Positions 1-8,149 of a DNA stretch of 64,000 bases are shown piece after piece; positions within the stretch are counted from its first letter, which is position 1, and every line of letters starts with the position of its first letter. The stretch covers positions 310,001 through 374,000 of the forward strand of contig NZ_FNRD01000002.1 in assembly GCF_900107635.1 (NCBI RefSeq), read 5' to 3'. This stretch comes from Flavobacterium gillisiae (GTDB lineage: Bacteria; Bacteroidota; Bacteroidia; Flavobacteriales; Flavobacteriaceae). Position numbers and translations under genes: made by a program. The notes below the pieces were generated by a model, which saw only the letters and a list, made by a program, of their open reading frames with translations, searched no databases and had not been told where the DNA came from.

Positions 1-1841
1 TCATTTAACTCCTTTAACTCGTCCAACAACTTCTGATTTTTTTCCAAATCTTGATCTGCTTTATATAAGCGTTTTTTCAATTCTTCCTTCAATTCGTCTT
101 TTGGAACCGTTTTCAACTCATCCAAATTATCCTTCATCTTCTTTGCAAATTCCTTCATCATCTCATCCTGCTTCTTCTGCTGCTGAATAAAATCTTTTAC
201 ATTTTGCTGATCGTTAAATTCAAATTGCTCCTTCTCTTTCCCTGTCTTTTGTAATTTATCAATTTCAGTTAATTGCTTGTCTTGATTTTTTAAGGACTTT
301 TGAAGGCTATTGATGTTGTCATTCTGCTGTTGCAGCAGCTCGCTTTTTTTCTCCTCATCGGTACCAATTCGATTAGAAAACACAGAAGATTTCGAACTTT
401 TAAAACCATGTAATGCATCATTATCAAAAACCTCAAAATAATACTCATAAGAAACTCCTTGTTCAACAGCTAGTCCACCCGGAAAAGAAAATAAAAACTG
501 TTCATATCCGGAAGTCTTTACCGGTATAGTTCCACGTTTACCAGCGTCTGGTTTGCTCTTAGGGTAATACACAACATGTAATCTAGACAATCCATAATCA
601 TCTGTCATTTGTCCTAAAACAAAGCTTTTATCTACCTTTAAACTGTCTGGAGCATAGTTTGCATTAATGGTAGGGAACTGATCTTTAATCACCGTAAGCT
701 GATAATTAAGTTTTTCATAGTCTTTTACCCGTTTATTAGAGGTAATGATTTGGTAATCTGAGCTTTGAATAATGTTTTTGGACAATGAAAACATATTTTC
801 GTTCTTTTGAAACGAAAAACGCATAGTTTCTTCCGTCCAAAATATATTTTCGGTAGCCAAAGAATTAATTTTCCACGTCACTTTAGTCCCTTCAGGTATT
901 ACAGCGTTCCCCGTTCCTTTAACTACTTCTGCTTTTTTATTTAAATACGACGGGTAATTCAATTGCATCTCAAAATTAGAAATCGTTGGAACAGCAACCA
1001 CTATCAACTTATACTCTTCTGAAGAAATAGCATTACCCTCCACGTGAAACATTACATCCTTCATTGGTTTAGCAATCTTGAATTGAAACTCACCTGGTTT
1101 ACTATTCTCCATAAAATAACTTTCTCCATCTATGAAAATCATAGCGTTTTCTGGAGCTACTTTTCCTTGTGTTTTAATTTTTAGCAAGAAATCTTTGTTC
1201 TGCTCACTTTGCAAACTGCTATTGAGCACAACAAATTTAAAAGGAGCAGGCGGTAAAAAGCTATCATTAAAATGAACTACACGATTTAAACTCTGAGAAA
1301 TCACAGCACTATTACCAGACAAATAAAAGAATAGAAAAAACAAAATAGGAACTATTGCAAACGGCAAATACCTTTTATTAGATTTAAAATTTATGGCATT
1401 GCCAAAAGGAACTGGCTGCAAAGAATTTGCTTTTTGATCGATAGAAGCCAAAAGTAATTCAGAAGAATGCTCCATCTTATCGGAATTCGCTAGTTGGAGA
1501 AAATTAGTCAACGTATCATTGACATCAGCAAAGTGATTTCCTATAATTTTTGAAGCCTGGTCATAATCAATCCCTTTTTGGAATTTAAACAATTTAAAAA
1601 TTGGAAATAAAATGAAACGAAATAACAGCACCACTTCTACAACAATAAAAGTCCAAAACAAAATAGACCTTCCCATTGGCTTGAGCCAAAGAAAATATTC
1701 CACGAAAAGCGTGAACAGAAAATACAATAATCCTAAACCGATGAAGAGTACAATTCCCCTGATCAATTCATTAGTATAATACTTCCTGATAAATACTTCT
1801 AACTTTTGATAAATACTATTTGAAGCTTCCATTTGTTTCAT
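1..1841 (-). CDS. DUF4175-type large membrane protein, partial (C-terminus beyond the left edge)
   Basis: An open minus-strand frame runs off the left edge, so only about the first 613 codons are present. It starts at ATG 1841 (MKQMEAS) or, in the same frame, ATG 1832. Near the N-terminus two hydrophobic segments flank a short charged stretch (about residues 20-75), and a third lies near residue 150-170. A long extracytoplasmic beta-rich part follows, then a Gln/Lys/Glu-rich coiled-coil region next to the window edge. This architecture matches the roughly 1100-residue DUF4175 proteins of Flavobacteria; the family assignment is from memory. Its cellular role is unknown. It is divergent from gltX, with 138 bases between the starts. 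Confidence 0.7.
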   Translation of the reverse strand, partial: MKQMEASNSIYQKLEVFIRKYYTNELIRGIVLFIGLGLLYFLFTLFVEYFLWLKPMGRSILFWTFIVVEVVLLFRFILFPIFKLFKFQKGIDYDQASKIIGNHFADVNDTLTNFLQLANSDKMEHSSELLLASIDQKANSLQPVPFGNAINFKSNKRYLPFAIVPILFFLFFYLSGNSAVISQSLNRVVHFNDSFLPPAPFKFVVLNSSLQSEQNKDFLLKIKTQGKVAPENAMIFIDGESYFMENSKPGEFQFKIAKPMKDVMFHVEGNAISSEEYKLIVVAVPTISNFEMQLNYPSYLNKKAEVVKGTGNAVIPEGTKVTWKINSLATENIFWTEETMRFSFQKNENMFSLSKNIIQSSDYQIITSNKRVKDYEKLNYQLTVIKDQFPTINANYAPDSLKVDKSFVLGQMTDDYGLSRLHVVYYPKSKPDAGKRGTIPVKTSGYEQFLFSFPGGLAVEQGVSYEYYFEVFDNDALHGFKSSKSSVFSNRIGTDEEKKSELLQQQNDNINSLQKSLKNQDKQLTEIDKLQKTGKEKEQFEFNDQQNVKDFIQQQKKQDEMMKEFAKKMKDNLDELKTVPKDELKEELKKRLYKADQDLEKNQKLLDELKELN

Positions 1842-1954
1842 ATAACCAATAAAAGTAATAATTTATATGAATAAAGAAATGTTAAAAAAGTATCAATGTC
1901 AAAAATGTTAAAATTATGTCGTTTTCAAATTCTGCAGTTCAACGATTGAAATCG

Positions 1955-1962
1955 TATCTTTG
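1955..1962 (+). promoter_or_regulatory. -7 promoter element of gltX (TATCTTTG)
   Basis: TATCTTTG matches the Bacteroidota -7 consensus TAnnTTTG and lies 17 bases before the gltX ATG. No clear TTG -33 element is visible at the usual spacing, so only the -7 box is claimed. Confidence 0.6.
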
Positions 1963-1979
1963 CATCAAAATTTATAAAA

Positions 1980-3485
1980 ATGTCGAAGCAAGTTCGTGTG
2001 CGTTTTGCACCTAGTCCAACAGGACCTTTACATATTGGCGGAGTACGTACTGCCCTATTCAATTATTTGTTTGCCAAGAAAAATAATGGTGTTTTCTTTC
2101 TACGAATCGAAGATACTGATCAAAATCGTTTTGTTCCAGGTGCCGAAGCGTATATCATGGAAGCATTAGAATGGTTAGGAATTTCTCCTGATGAAACGAT
2201 AGGGAAAAATGAAAAATTTGGTCCTTACCGTCAAAGCGAAAGAAAGCCTTTATATAGAGAATACGCTGATAAATTAATAAACTCTGGTTGGGCTTATTAT
2301 GCTTTTGATTCTGCTGAAGCATTAGATGCAGCAAGAAAAGAACAAGAAGCACAAGGGAATACCTTCATTTACAATCATACTAATCGAGAATTACTAGATA
2401 CTTCGCTGGTAATTTCTGCTGAAGAAACTGCTGAAAGAATCGCTAATGGTGATGCTTATGTGATCCGTTTTAAAACTCCAGTTGGTGAAACCTTGCATTT
2501 ACAAGATATTGTTCGTGGTGATGTGAAATTTGAAACCAGCTTACTGGATGATAAAGTACTGTTTAAAAGTGACGGAATGCCAACCTATCATTTAGCAAAT
2601 ATTGTGGATGATCATTTAATGGAAACTTCGCATGTTATACGTGGAGAAGAATGGCTACCGTCTATGCCGTTACACGTTTTATTATACAGAGCTTTTGGTT
2701 GGGATGCACCTGAATTTGCACACCTACCCTTGATTTTGAAACCGGTTGGAAACGGAAAACTATCTAAGCGTGACGGAGATAAATTAGGATTCCCAGTATT
2801 CCCATTAGAATGGAAAACGGAAGAAGGAATTTCATCAGGTTACAGAGAAAAAGGATTTTTCCCAGAAGCAGTTGTTAACTTCTTAGCCTTACTGGGTTGG
2901 AATGATGGAACAGACAAAGAAATATATAATTTAGACGAATTAGTAGCAGCTTTCGATTTGAACAGAGTTCACAAAGCAGGCGCTAAATTTGATCCGGAAA
3001 AAAACAAATGGTTTAACCACCAATATTTAATCAAGCAAAAAGACGAAGATTTGGCGAAAGCCTTCACTCCTATTGTCACTGAAAAAGGTATTTCTACTTC
3101 TGAAGATAAACTGATAAAAATCGTAAGTCTAATAAAAGAACGAGCTAATTTCGTTTCAGAATTTTGGGATTTGAGTGATTTCTTTTTTGTTGCTCCAACA
3201 ACCTATGATGAAAAAGCATCAAAAAACTGGAAAGCAGAAACACCAGCATTAATGCAAGAATTGATTTCTGTGCTTAAAGAAATAACTGATTTCACTTCTG
3301 TCAACATCGAAACTATCGTGAAAGATTGGATGACGACAAACGAAATAGGAATGGGTAAAGTAATGCAACCTTTCCGTTTGAGTTTGGTTGGTGCTTTAAA
3401 AGGTCCTCACCTATTTGATATCGTAGAACTCATTGGAAAAGAAGAAACAATTAGCAGAATTCAAAAAGCTATAACTACTTTATAA
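1980..3485 (+). CDS. gltX: Glutamate--tRNA ligase
   Basis: Charges tRNA-Glu with glutamate in the cytoplasm (class I aminoacyl-tRNA synthetase). The HIGH-type signature HIGG is at residues 18-21, after FAPSPTGPL, and the KMSKS-type loop KLSKRDG is near residue 260. The length of 501 residues is normal for bacterial GltX. The start is the ATG just downstream of a TATCTTTG promoter box. Because glnS is encoded at 8150-10252, this enzyme is probably the discriminating form that charges only tRNA-Glu (inference). A strong bidirectional hairpin overlaps the stop codon. It is monocistronic. Confidence 0.97.
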   Translation: MSKQVRVRFAPSPTGPLHIGGVRTALFNYLFAKKNNGVFFLRIEDTDQNRFVPGAEAYIMEALEWLGISPDETIGKNEKFGPYRQSERKPLYREYADKLINSGWAYYAFDSAEALDAARKEQEAQGNTFIYNHTNRELLDTSLVISAEETAERIANGDAYVIRFKTPVGETLHLQDIVRGDVKFETSLLDDKVLFKSDGMPTYHLANIVDDHLMETSHVIRGEEWLPSMPLHVLLYRAFGWDAPEFAHLPLILKPVGNGKLSKRDGDKLGFPVFPLEWKTEEGISSGYREKGFFPEAVVNFLALLGWNDGTDKEIYNLDELVAAFDLNRVHKAGAKFDPEKNKWFNHQYLIKQKDEDLAKAFTPIVTEKGISTSEDKLIKIVSLIKERANFVSEFWDLSDFFFVAPTTYDEKASKNWKAETPALMQELISVLKEITDFTSVNIETIVKDWMTTNEIGMGKVMQPFRLSLVGALKGPHLFDIVELIGKEETISRIQKAITTL

Positions 3486-3528
3486 AAACAGAAAAGCCTC
3501 CATAAATTCGGAGGCTTTTCTGTTTTTA
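3483..3528. terminator. Bidirectional intrinsic terminator between gltX and the convergent 3556-5025 gene
   Basis: A perfect 19-bp inverted repeat (3483-3501 with 3510-3528) with an 8-base loop has a GC-rich core (GCCTCC/GGAGGC) and A/T tracts on both outer sides, so it can stop transcription from both directions. Its left arm includes the gltX stop codon. Confidence 0.9.
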
Positions 3529-3555
3529 AATTAATCGAAAGCAATAAATAATTAT

Positions 3556-5025
3556 TTACGCTTTAAAGAAAGTTACTTTATAATATTCTTCATTATCTGA
3601 TTCTATTAACCAAGTTCCTTCATTACCTAATATCGTATTAAAATATAATTTATTTTTATTATTGATGCTTTTCAAATAATCCGCTACTTTCTTGTTCTTA
3701 TCAATAGCAATTAAACCATCCAAATCAAATAATTTTTTCTTATAATCCTTGTTTTCATAAAAAGAAAAAAGAAAAAGTCTCACATCACCACTCATTGTAT
3801 AAATTCTGTCTTTTTCGTAAGAAATCTTTCCTTTACTAACAATATTACCCGTTTTTTTATCTAAATAGCAGTAGTGAAAATACTTGTTTGTAAACGCACC
3901 ACCCGTTTGCATACATAATTCGTTATCACTAAATGAAAGCGAACTGAACACTTTTACCAAATGAATTTTTTTGTTAAAATCATCTTTATCTTCAATTCTA
4001 TTTATTGATTCCCATAACTTATTTCCGTCCTTGTCAAATTTAAAAATATAATAACCCATAGGAGAATTATCATCATTAAGTTTCTTCGGTTTATCGGCAA
4101 ACAAGCCATAAACATAAACATCTTTAGTTACGTTATCCTCTATAAAATCATTAATCCCAATATCAGTTAAAAATAACTCTGTTTCATTCTTAAAACCAGT
4201 CAATTTTTCATTTATCCGGGCGACTTTATTAGCAGAATACGCTAAATACTCCTTAGGTAAAGAAATATCAATCTTTTGTTCACCCACATTTTTTCCCTCC
4301 ATACTATAAAAAGTACGATATAAAATAGAGGATTTGTAATCTTTTGAGATGGACTTAGTAACAATCTCGAATTTGTCATTGTCAATAATATTTGCTGTAT
4401 AACCCAAATACTCTTCTACATTAATAAAACCCTTTCCTACTAACCTACTAATATCTGGTTTAACTATGGGAATAATCCTTTTCTCTTTAGAAAAAATATC
4501 TAAAGTCTCTAAATAGAACTCATCTTTCTCGAAAATGACTTTGTTCTTTCCTTTTTCATCAACAATATCCAACTCGTACTTATCATTAAAAAAAGCACGA
4601 CCAAAACTTGAATTAACGTTATATTTATTTGAAATCCAAAAATTACGATCTACATCTGAATAACTTATAAATGGTGTTTGCTTACCATTTACATAATAAT
4701 TGTATTTTTTAGCACCAGCAGCCCGCGTAAATTCATCAACTTTAAATGTGTTTTCGGTAACTGAAAAATAAGCTTGAGGAATTTCAAATTGATCAGCAAC
4801 TATTTCAATTTTTCCATTACTATCATAGCTAGTAATATTATTTATCCTTCTATTAGTAGACATGGAAACATAACTACCCTTTTCAATCACAATCTTACCG
4901 CTTTTTGGTAGATAATGATAACGCATTGGGGTTTTGTCTTTTTCGAATCTTTCCTCGACAATAGTTGTTTGAGCATTGACAAAAAGACTCGAAAGCATTA
5001 AAAAATAAAAAAATGGCTTCTTCAT
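3556..5025 (-). CDS. Secreted protein of unknown function
   Basis: A 489-residue protein with a clear Sec signal peptide at residues 1-18 (cleavage after VNA, before QTT), so it is periplasmic or surface-associated. The mature part is rich in Lys, Asp, Tyr and Phe and has repeated beta-strand/turn patterns such as YIFKFDKDGNKLWES, reminiscent of beta-propeller-like repeats. No catalytic motif was recognised. There is no C-terminal T9SS sorting domain that I can see. It lies between the gltX terminator and a hairpin at 5055-5089, so it is likely transcribed alone. I do not recognise the family. Confidence 0.75.
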   Translation of the reverse strand: MKKPFFYFLMLSSLFVNAQTTIVEERFEKDKTPMRYHYLPKSGKIVIEKGSYVSMSTNRRINNITSYDSNGKIEIVADQFEIPQAYFSVTENTFKVDEFTRAAGAKKYNYYVNGKQTPFISYSDVDRNFWISNKYNVNSSFGRAFFNDKYELDIVDEKGKNKVIFEKDEFYLETLDIFSKEKRIIPIVKPDISRLVGKGFINVEEYLGYTANIIDNDKFEIVTKSISKDYKSSILYRTFYSMEGKNVGEQKIDISLPKEYLAYSANKVARINEKLTGFKNETELFLTDIGINDFIEDNVTKDVYVYGLFADKPKKLNDDNSPMGYYIFKFDKDGNKLWESINRIEDKDDFNKKIHLVKVFSSLSFSDNELCMQTGGAFTNKYFHYCYLDKKTGNIVSKGKISYEKDRIYTMSGDVRLFLFSFYENKDYKKKLFDLDGLIAIDKNKKVADYLKSINNKNKLYFNTILGNEGTWLIESDNEEYYKVTFFKA

Positions 5026-5054
5026 AAATAGATTCAGTTTTAAAGTTAAAAATA

Positions 5055-5089
5055 AAAATCCCTCAAATGTAAATCATTAGAGGGATTTT
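5055..5089 (-). terminator. Intrinsic terminator of the 5139-5780 gene
   Basis: The inverted repeat AAAATCCCTC (5055-5064) / GAGGGATTTT (5080-5089) has a 15-base loop. Read on the minus strand it ends in a T-rich tract, downstream of the outer-membrane protein gene. Confidence 0.7.
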
Positions 5090-5138
5090 AAATTATTTTA
5101 CCATACTCTTTTAATAAAATTATTCTTATAAATTTAAC

Positions 5139-5780
5139 TTATAAATATAAAATCACATTTCCATTAAGTATTCCGGGATTACCGTTAAAATTAACCCCCA
5201 ACTGCTTCGTATTAAGATTATCAAGCATGTTATTGATTCCATATTGATAGGAAACATTAAATCTAAAATGACGCACTCCAGCCGTAATACCAACCGTTGG
5301 ATAGAAATTGAATTTAGAGATATCAACAATGTCCTTTGCTAACAAAGCGGTCCCATTAATCGTATTATTCTCCTCTTCATAATCAATTTTAAATTTCCCA
5401 TTCACTTGTACAACTGGTCCAAACTCCACACTCAAAATATTTTCGACAAGAATATAACTCAACTGTAGCGATATCTGAGCCGAAGCCAGTTTATAATTAA
5501 CATCTACATTTTGAACATTGAGTTTCCTAGTAGCCACTGAAAAATTATTTTCACTAAACTGCAGTGCGTAGACCATATCCCAATTATCATAAAAATTACC
5601 TCTTACAGATAAACCAGCATTCCACCCTAAATCCGGCTTTGTTTGAAAATTATCAGTATTCATAGTAAGCTGATTTGCTCCAAACGAGATCCCTATTCTA
5701 TTAGAATCCCGATAACCATATTGTGCAAAAACAGTACATGCAACCAAAATCAAAACTGATGTAAAATAGAGCTTTTTCAT
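5139..5780 (-). CDS. Outer-membrane beta-barrel protein (porin/PorT-like family)
   Basis: A 213-residue protein with a signal peptide (about residues 1-19, ending VFA/QYG). The rest is a series of short alternating hydrophobic/polar strands separated by polar turns, and it ends in a hydrophobic residue (VILYL), as expected for a small outer-membrane barrel. The GISFGANQLTM opening and the VGITAGVRHFRFNVSYQYG segment fit the outer membrane protein beta-barrel families common in Bacteroidota. Ligand and role are unknown. It is divergent from the SPFH gene with a 77-base shared upstream region. Confidence 0.75.
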   Translation of the reverse strand: MKKLYFTSVLILVACTVFAQYGYRDSNRIGISFGANQLTMNTDNFQTKPDLGWNAGLSVRGNFYDNWDMVYALQFSENNFSVATRKLNVQNVDVNYKLASAQISLQLSYILVENILSVEFGPVVQVNGKFKIDYEEENNTINGTALLAKDIVDISKFNFYPTVGITAGVRHFRFNVSYQYGINNMLDNLNTKQLGVNFNGNPGILNGNVILYL

Positions 5781-5857
5781 ATTCTTGAATTAAACGTTCA
5801 CAAACCTAAAGATTTTTTGTAATTTAACACTTATTTTTAATCTAAATTATACATCTT

Positions 5858-6841
5858 ATGAACATTACATTAATTATCCTACTAGTTATTGGATTATTTA
5901 TTCTACTGTCTTCTTTCTTCACCGTGAAGCAGCAAACTTCTGTTATAATCGAACGATTCGGTAAATTTCACAGCGTTAGACAATCAGGACTCCATTTGAA
6001 AATTCCACTAATTGACAGAGTTGCAGGACGTGTAAATCTTAAAATCCAACAATTAGATGTAATTATCGAAACTAAAACTAAAGACAATGTCTTTGTCAAA
6101 CTTAAAGTTTCAGTTCAATTTATGGTGGTCAAAGAAACGGTTTACGATGCCTTTTATAAATTAGAATACGCGCATGACCAAATTACTTCCTACGTATTTG
6201 ATGTAGTTCGTGCCGAAGTTCCAAAATTAAAATTAGATGATGTTTTTGAAAGAAAAGATGATATCGCCATTGCCGTAAAAAGAGAATTAAACGAAGCGAT
6301 GACCACCTACGGATATACAATTATCAACACATTAGTAACTGATATTGACCCGGATATTCAAGTAAAGAATGCCATGAATAGAATTAATGCTGCTGATAGA
6401 GAGAAAACAGTAGCTGAATTTGAAGCGGAAGCATCTAGAATTAGAATTGTTGCAAAAGCAAAGGCTGAAGCAGAAAGTAAACGTCTACAAGGACAAGGTA
6501 TTGCAGATCAAAGAAGAGAGATTGCTAGAGGATTAGTAGAAAGTGTTGATGTTCTGAATAGAGTTGGAATTAACTCTCAAGAAGCTTCTGCATTGATTGT
6601 GGTTACACAACATTACGATACTTTACAAGCTATTGGCGCTGATACTAATTCTAATTTAATTTTATTACCAAATTCACCACAAGCAGGTAGTGACATGTTA
6701 AACAATATGGTGGCAAGCTTCTCTGCTAGTAATATGGTCGGTGAATCCATGAAAAAAGGAAATAGAAAAGCAAAAACAAAAACGGAACCTATCATTCCAA
6801 TAGAAGTTCAAGACGAAGAGGATTCTGAAACAGAAGAATAA
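5858..6841 (+). CDS. SPFH/Band 7 (stomatin/QmcA-like) membrane protein
   Basis: A 327-residue protein that opens with one hydrophobic helix (about residues 3-22). A Band 7 domain follows directly (VKQQTSVIIERFGKFH, then the VFVKLKVSVQFMV and MNRINAADREKTVAEFEAEASRIR segments). Next comes an Ala/Glu/Lys/Arg-rich coiled coil (about 190-235) and a highly charged tail. This is the slipin/QmcA layout: oligomers in the inner membrane that organise membrane domains or chaperone proteases (family knowledge). No NfeD partner gene is adjacent, so the partner is unknown. A strong terminator follows. Confidence 0.88.
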   Translation: MNITLIILLVIGLFILLSSFFTVKQQTSVIIERFGKFHSVRQSGLHLKIPLIDRVAGRVNLKIQQLDVIIETKTKDNVFVKLKVSVQFMVVKETVYDAFYKLEYAHDQITSYVFDVVRAEVPKLKLDDVFERKDDIAIAVKRELNEAMTTYGYTIINTLVTDIDPDIQVKNAMNRINAADREKTVAEFEAEASRIRIVAKAKAEAESKRLQGQGIADQRREIARGLVESVDVLNRVGINSQEASALIVVTQHYDTLQAIGADTNSNLILLPNSPQAGSDMLNNMVASFSASNMVGESMKKGNRKAKTKTEPIIPIEVQDEEDSETEE

Positions 6842-6860
6842 TACTTCATATTATTATAAC

Positions 6861-6888
6861 AAAAAAGAGGCCTAACAGCCTCTTTTTT
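6861..6888. terminator. Bidirectional terminator (SPFH gene / DUF6327 gene)
   Basis: AAAAAAGAGGC (6861-6871) pairs with GCCTCTTTTTT (6878-6888) across a 6-base loop. A and T tracts on both sides suit convergent transcription. The loop contains the stop codon of the minus-strand DUF6327 gene, so the last codons of that gene lie in the hairpin. Confidence 0.85.
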
Positions 6889-7126
6889 TATCTATTATCC
6901 ATTTGATTACAAATGGTACTGCAATGTTTAATATGGTGCCATAAGAGCCATTAAAGCCTGTTTTAAAGGAACCCAACAAATTGTTAACTAAATGTTTAGG
7001 TGTAATGCTTTCCTTAGTTTTATGATAGCCCAGAATAATTTTTTGATAGCTAATTTCTTTTTCAATCTTTAAAATCTCCAGTTCTCTATCAATTTGATCA
7101 TACGATGAATATTTTTTAGTTCCCAT
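6872..7126 (-). CDS. DUF6327-like small protein
   Basis: An 84-residue protein. The N-terminal half is charged and helical (MGTKKYSSYDQIDRELEIL) and the C-terminal part has a hydrophobic stretch (GTILNIAVPFVIKWII) that may be membrane-associated. It resembles the DUF6327 proteins that accompany YtxH and holin-family genes in Flavobacteria (from memory). It is the last gene of a three-gene minus-strand operon, 8 bases behind the holin-family gene. Its final codons and stop are inside the terminator hairpin. Confidence 0.7.
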   Translation of the reverse strand: MGTKKYSSYDQIDRELEILKIEKEISYQKIILGYHKTKESITPKHLVNNLLGSFKTGFNGSYGTILNIAVPFVIKWIIDKKRGC

Positions 7127-7134
7127 AGTTTAGT

Positions 7135-7485
7135 TTAGTCGTTAAAAAATATTTCTGAAAATTTCTCTAATAGAGGTCCTTCCACTACCTTATCTCTAAC
7201 CAAAAATAATAATCCTGTCGCAAGAAGATAAATCACTCCCACTATCAGAAAACCATAAGGAAAACTATCCAAATAATTTCCAATTGCAAATGCAAGGGCT
7301 AAAGAAAGAAATAACAAAACCATACTAAAACCCAACAATATCAAAGAAAACTTTAAAATCGTTGTCGTAGATTTCATTGCCATTTTAAAAGTCCGCAATT
7401 TATAATAGGCTAGATTATTTTCTATATACGCTTGCGTCTGTTCTTGAATTTCTTCAACATTCTCTTTTATTTCTTCAAATGCCAT
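7135..7485 (-). CDS. Phage holin family (holin superfamily III-like) membrane protein
   Basis: A 116-residue protein with a charged N-terminal helix (about 1-40), two transmembrane helices (about 43-65 and 73-95) and a short polar tail. This is the shape of the Phage_holin_3_6 family, which in Bacteroidota is a chromosomal envelope/stress protein rather than a phage lysis factor (family knowledge; no phage genes lie nearby). It is the middle gene of the ytxH-holin-DUF6327 operon, with gaps of 37 and 8 bases. Confidence 0.8.
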   Translation of the reverse strand: MAFEEIKENVEEIQEQTQAYIENNLAYYKLRTFKMAMKSTTTILKFSLILLGFSMVLLFLSLALAFAIGNYLDSFPYGFLIVGVIYLLATGLLFLVRDKVVEGPLLEKFSEIFFND

Positions 7486-7522
7486 ACATTAATTATTTAT
7501 TTTCAAATTTAAAGCTTATTAA

Positions 7523-7852
7523 TTATTTTTGAAGTTTTGAGTTTTTCTCTTTTAGCTCAGCTAATTTACTTTCAAGGAAACTAATTACATCTTCTGTTTT
7601 ATGACTCATACTTGAAAGTAAATCATCATAGCTTCCTTCAAAATCAAATTTCGTACTAGTGAACTTTGTTTTTACTTCTTCAGAAAGTTCTTCATACTTT
7701 TTTTGTAAATCCTTTTGAGCATCTTTATAACTGTCTTTAATTTTTACTCTTGTTTTTGAACCTTTATCCGGAGCAAATAAAATTCCAACACCAGCTCCAA
7801 TAGCTGCACCAGTTAAAATTGCTAAAATCGTATTTCCTGTATTCTTTGACAT
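7523..7852 (-). CDS. YtxH domain-containing protein
   Basis: A 109-residue protein with a Gly/Ala-rich hydrophobic segment near the N-terminus (ILTGAAIGAGVGILFAPDKG, about residues 11-30), followed by an amphipathic, Lys/Glu-rich coiled-coil tail. This is the YtxH/gas-vesicle-GvpP-like pattern; such proteins are induced in general stress responses in other bacteria (family knowledge). It is the first gene of the three-gene operon. A near-consensus -7 box (TATCTTTA on the minus strand, 7888-7881) lies 28 bases upstream of its ATG. Confidence 0.85.
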   Translation of the reverse strand: MSKNTGNTILAILTGAAIGAGVGILFAPDKGSKTRVKIKDSYKDAQKDLQKKYEELSEEVKTKFTSTKFDFEGSYDDLLSSMSHKTEDVISFLESKLAELKEKNSKLQK

Positions 7853-8149
7853 AATTTTTTATATTTAATTAGTAATAATATAAAGATACAAATTTTATTA
7901 ACATTTACATGTTAATAAGCAATAAAAGTAATTAAAAACTTATATAAAGGATACTAATCAATGAAAACAGTATAAGTTATACTATTTAATATATAAAACT
8001 TAAAAATAGCTTAATCAAGCGATATGGAAGTCGTTTTTAATATATAAAAACAATTAAATACTAATATTTGATAGTTTTTTACAATAATAAAAAAACGCCC
8101 ATTAAAGGCGTTTTTGTATTGTTAAAATCTATTGTATAAGAAAAATAGA
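7853..8149. other. AT-rich intergenic region between ytxH and glnS
   Basis: About 300 bases without a credible gene. It holds the likely ytxH promoter box (TAAAGATA at 7881-7888, minus strand) on its left and the glnS terminator on its right. The rest is AT-rich sequence with stop codons in every frame, and I see nothing else in it. Confidence 0.7.
8091..8115 (-). terminator. Intrinsic terminator of glnS
   Basis: AAAAACGCC (8091-8099) pairs with GGCGTTTTT (8107-8115) across a 7-base loop. Read on the minus strand it follows the glnS stop and ends in a long T tract. Confidence 0.88.

Noticed and set aside
2155-2352. Minus-strand open frame inside gltX
   Set aside because: It lies wholly within a well-supported gene, with no promoter or family signature; it reflects codon pattern on the opposite strand. 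The same applies to other antisense frames inside glnS, rnr, atpH, atpA, porW and the glycosyltransferases.
7135-7485. Prophage remnant (holin-family gene)
   Set aside because: No other phage gene is near, and the neighbours are stress-type genes, so the family name alone does not indicate phage origin.
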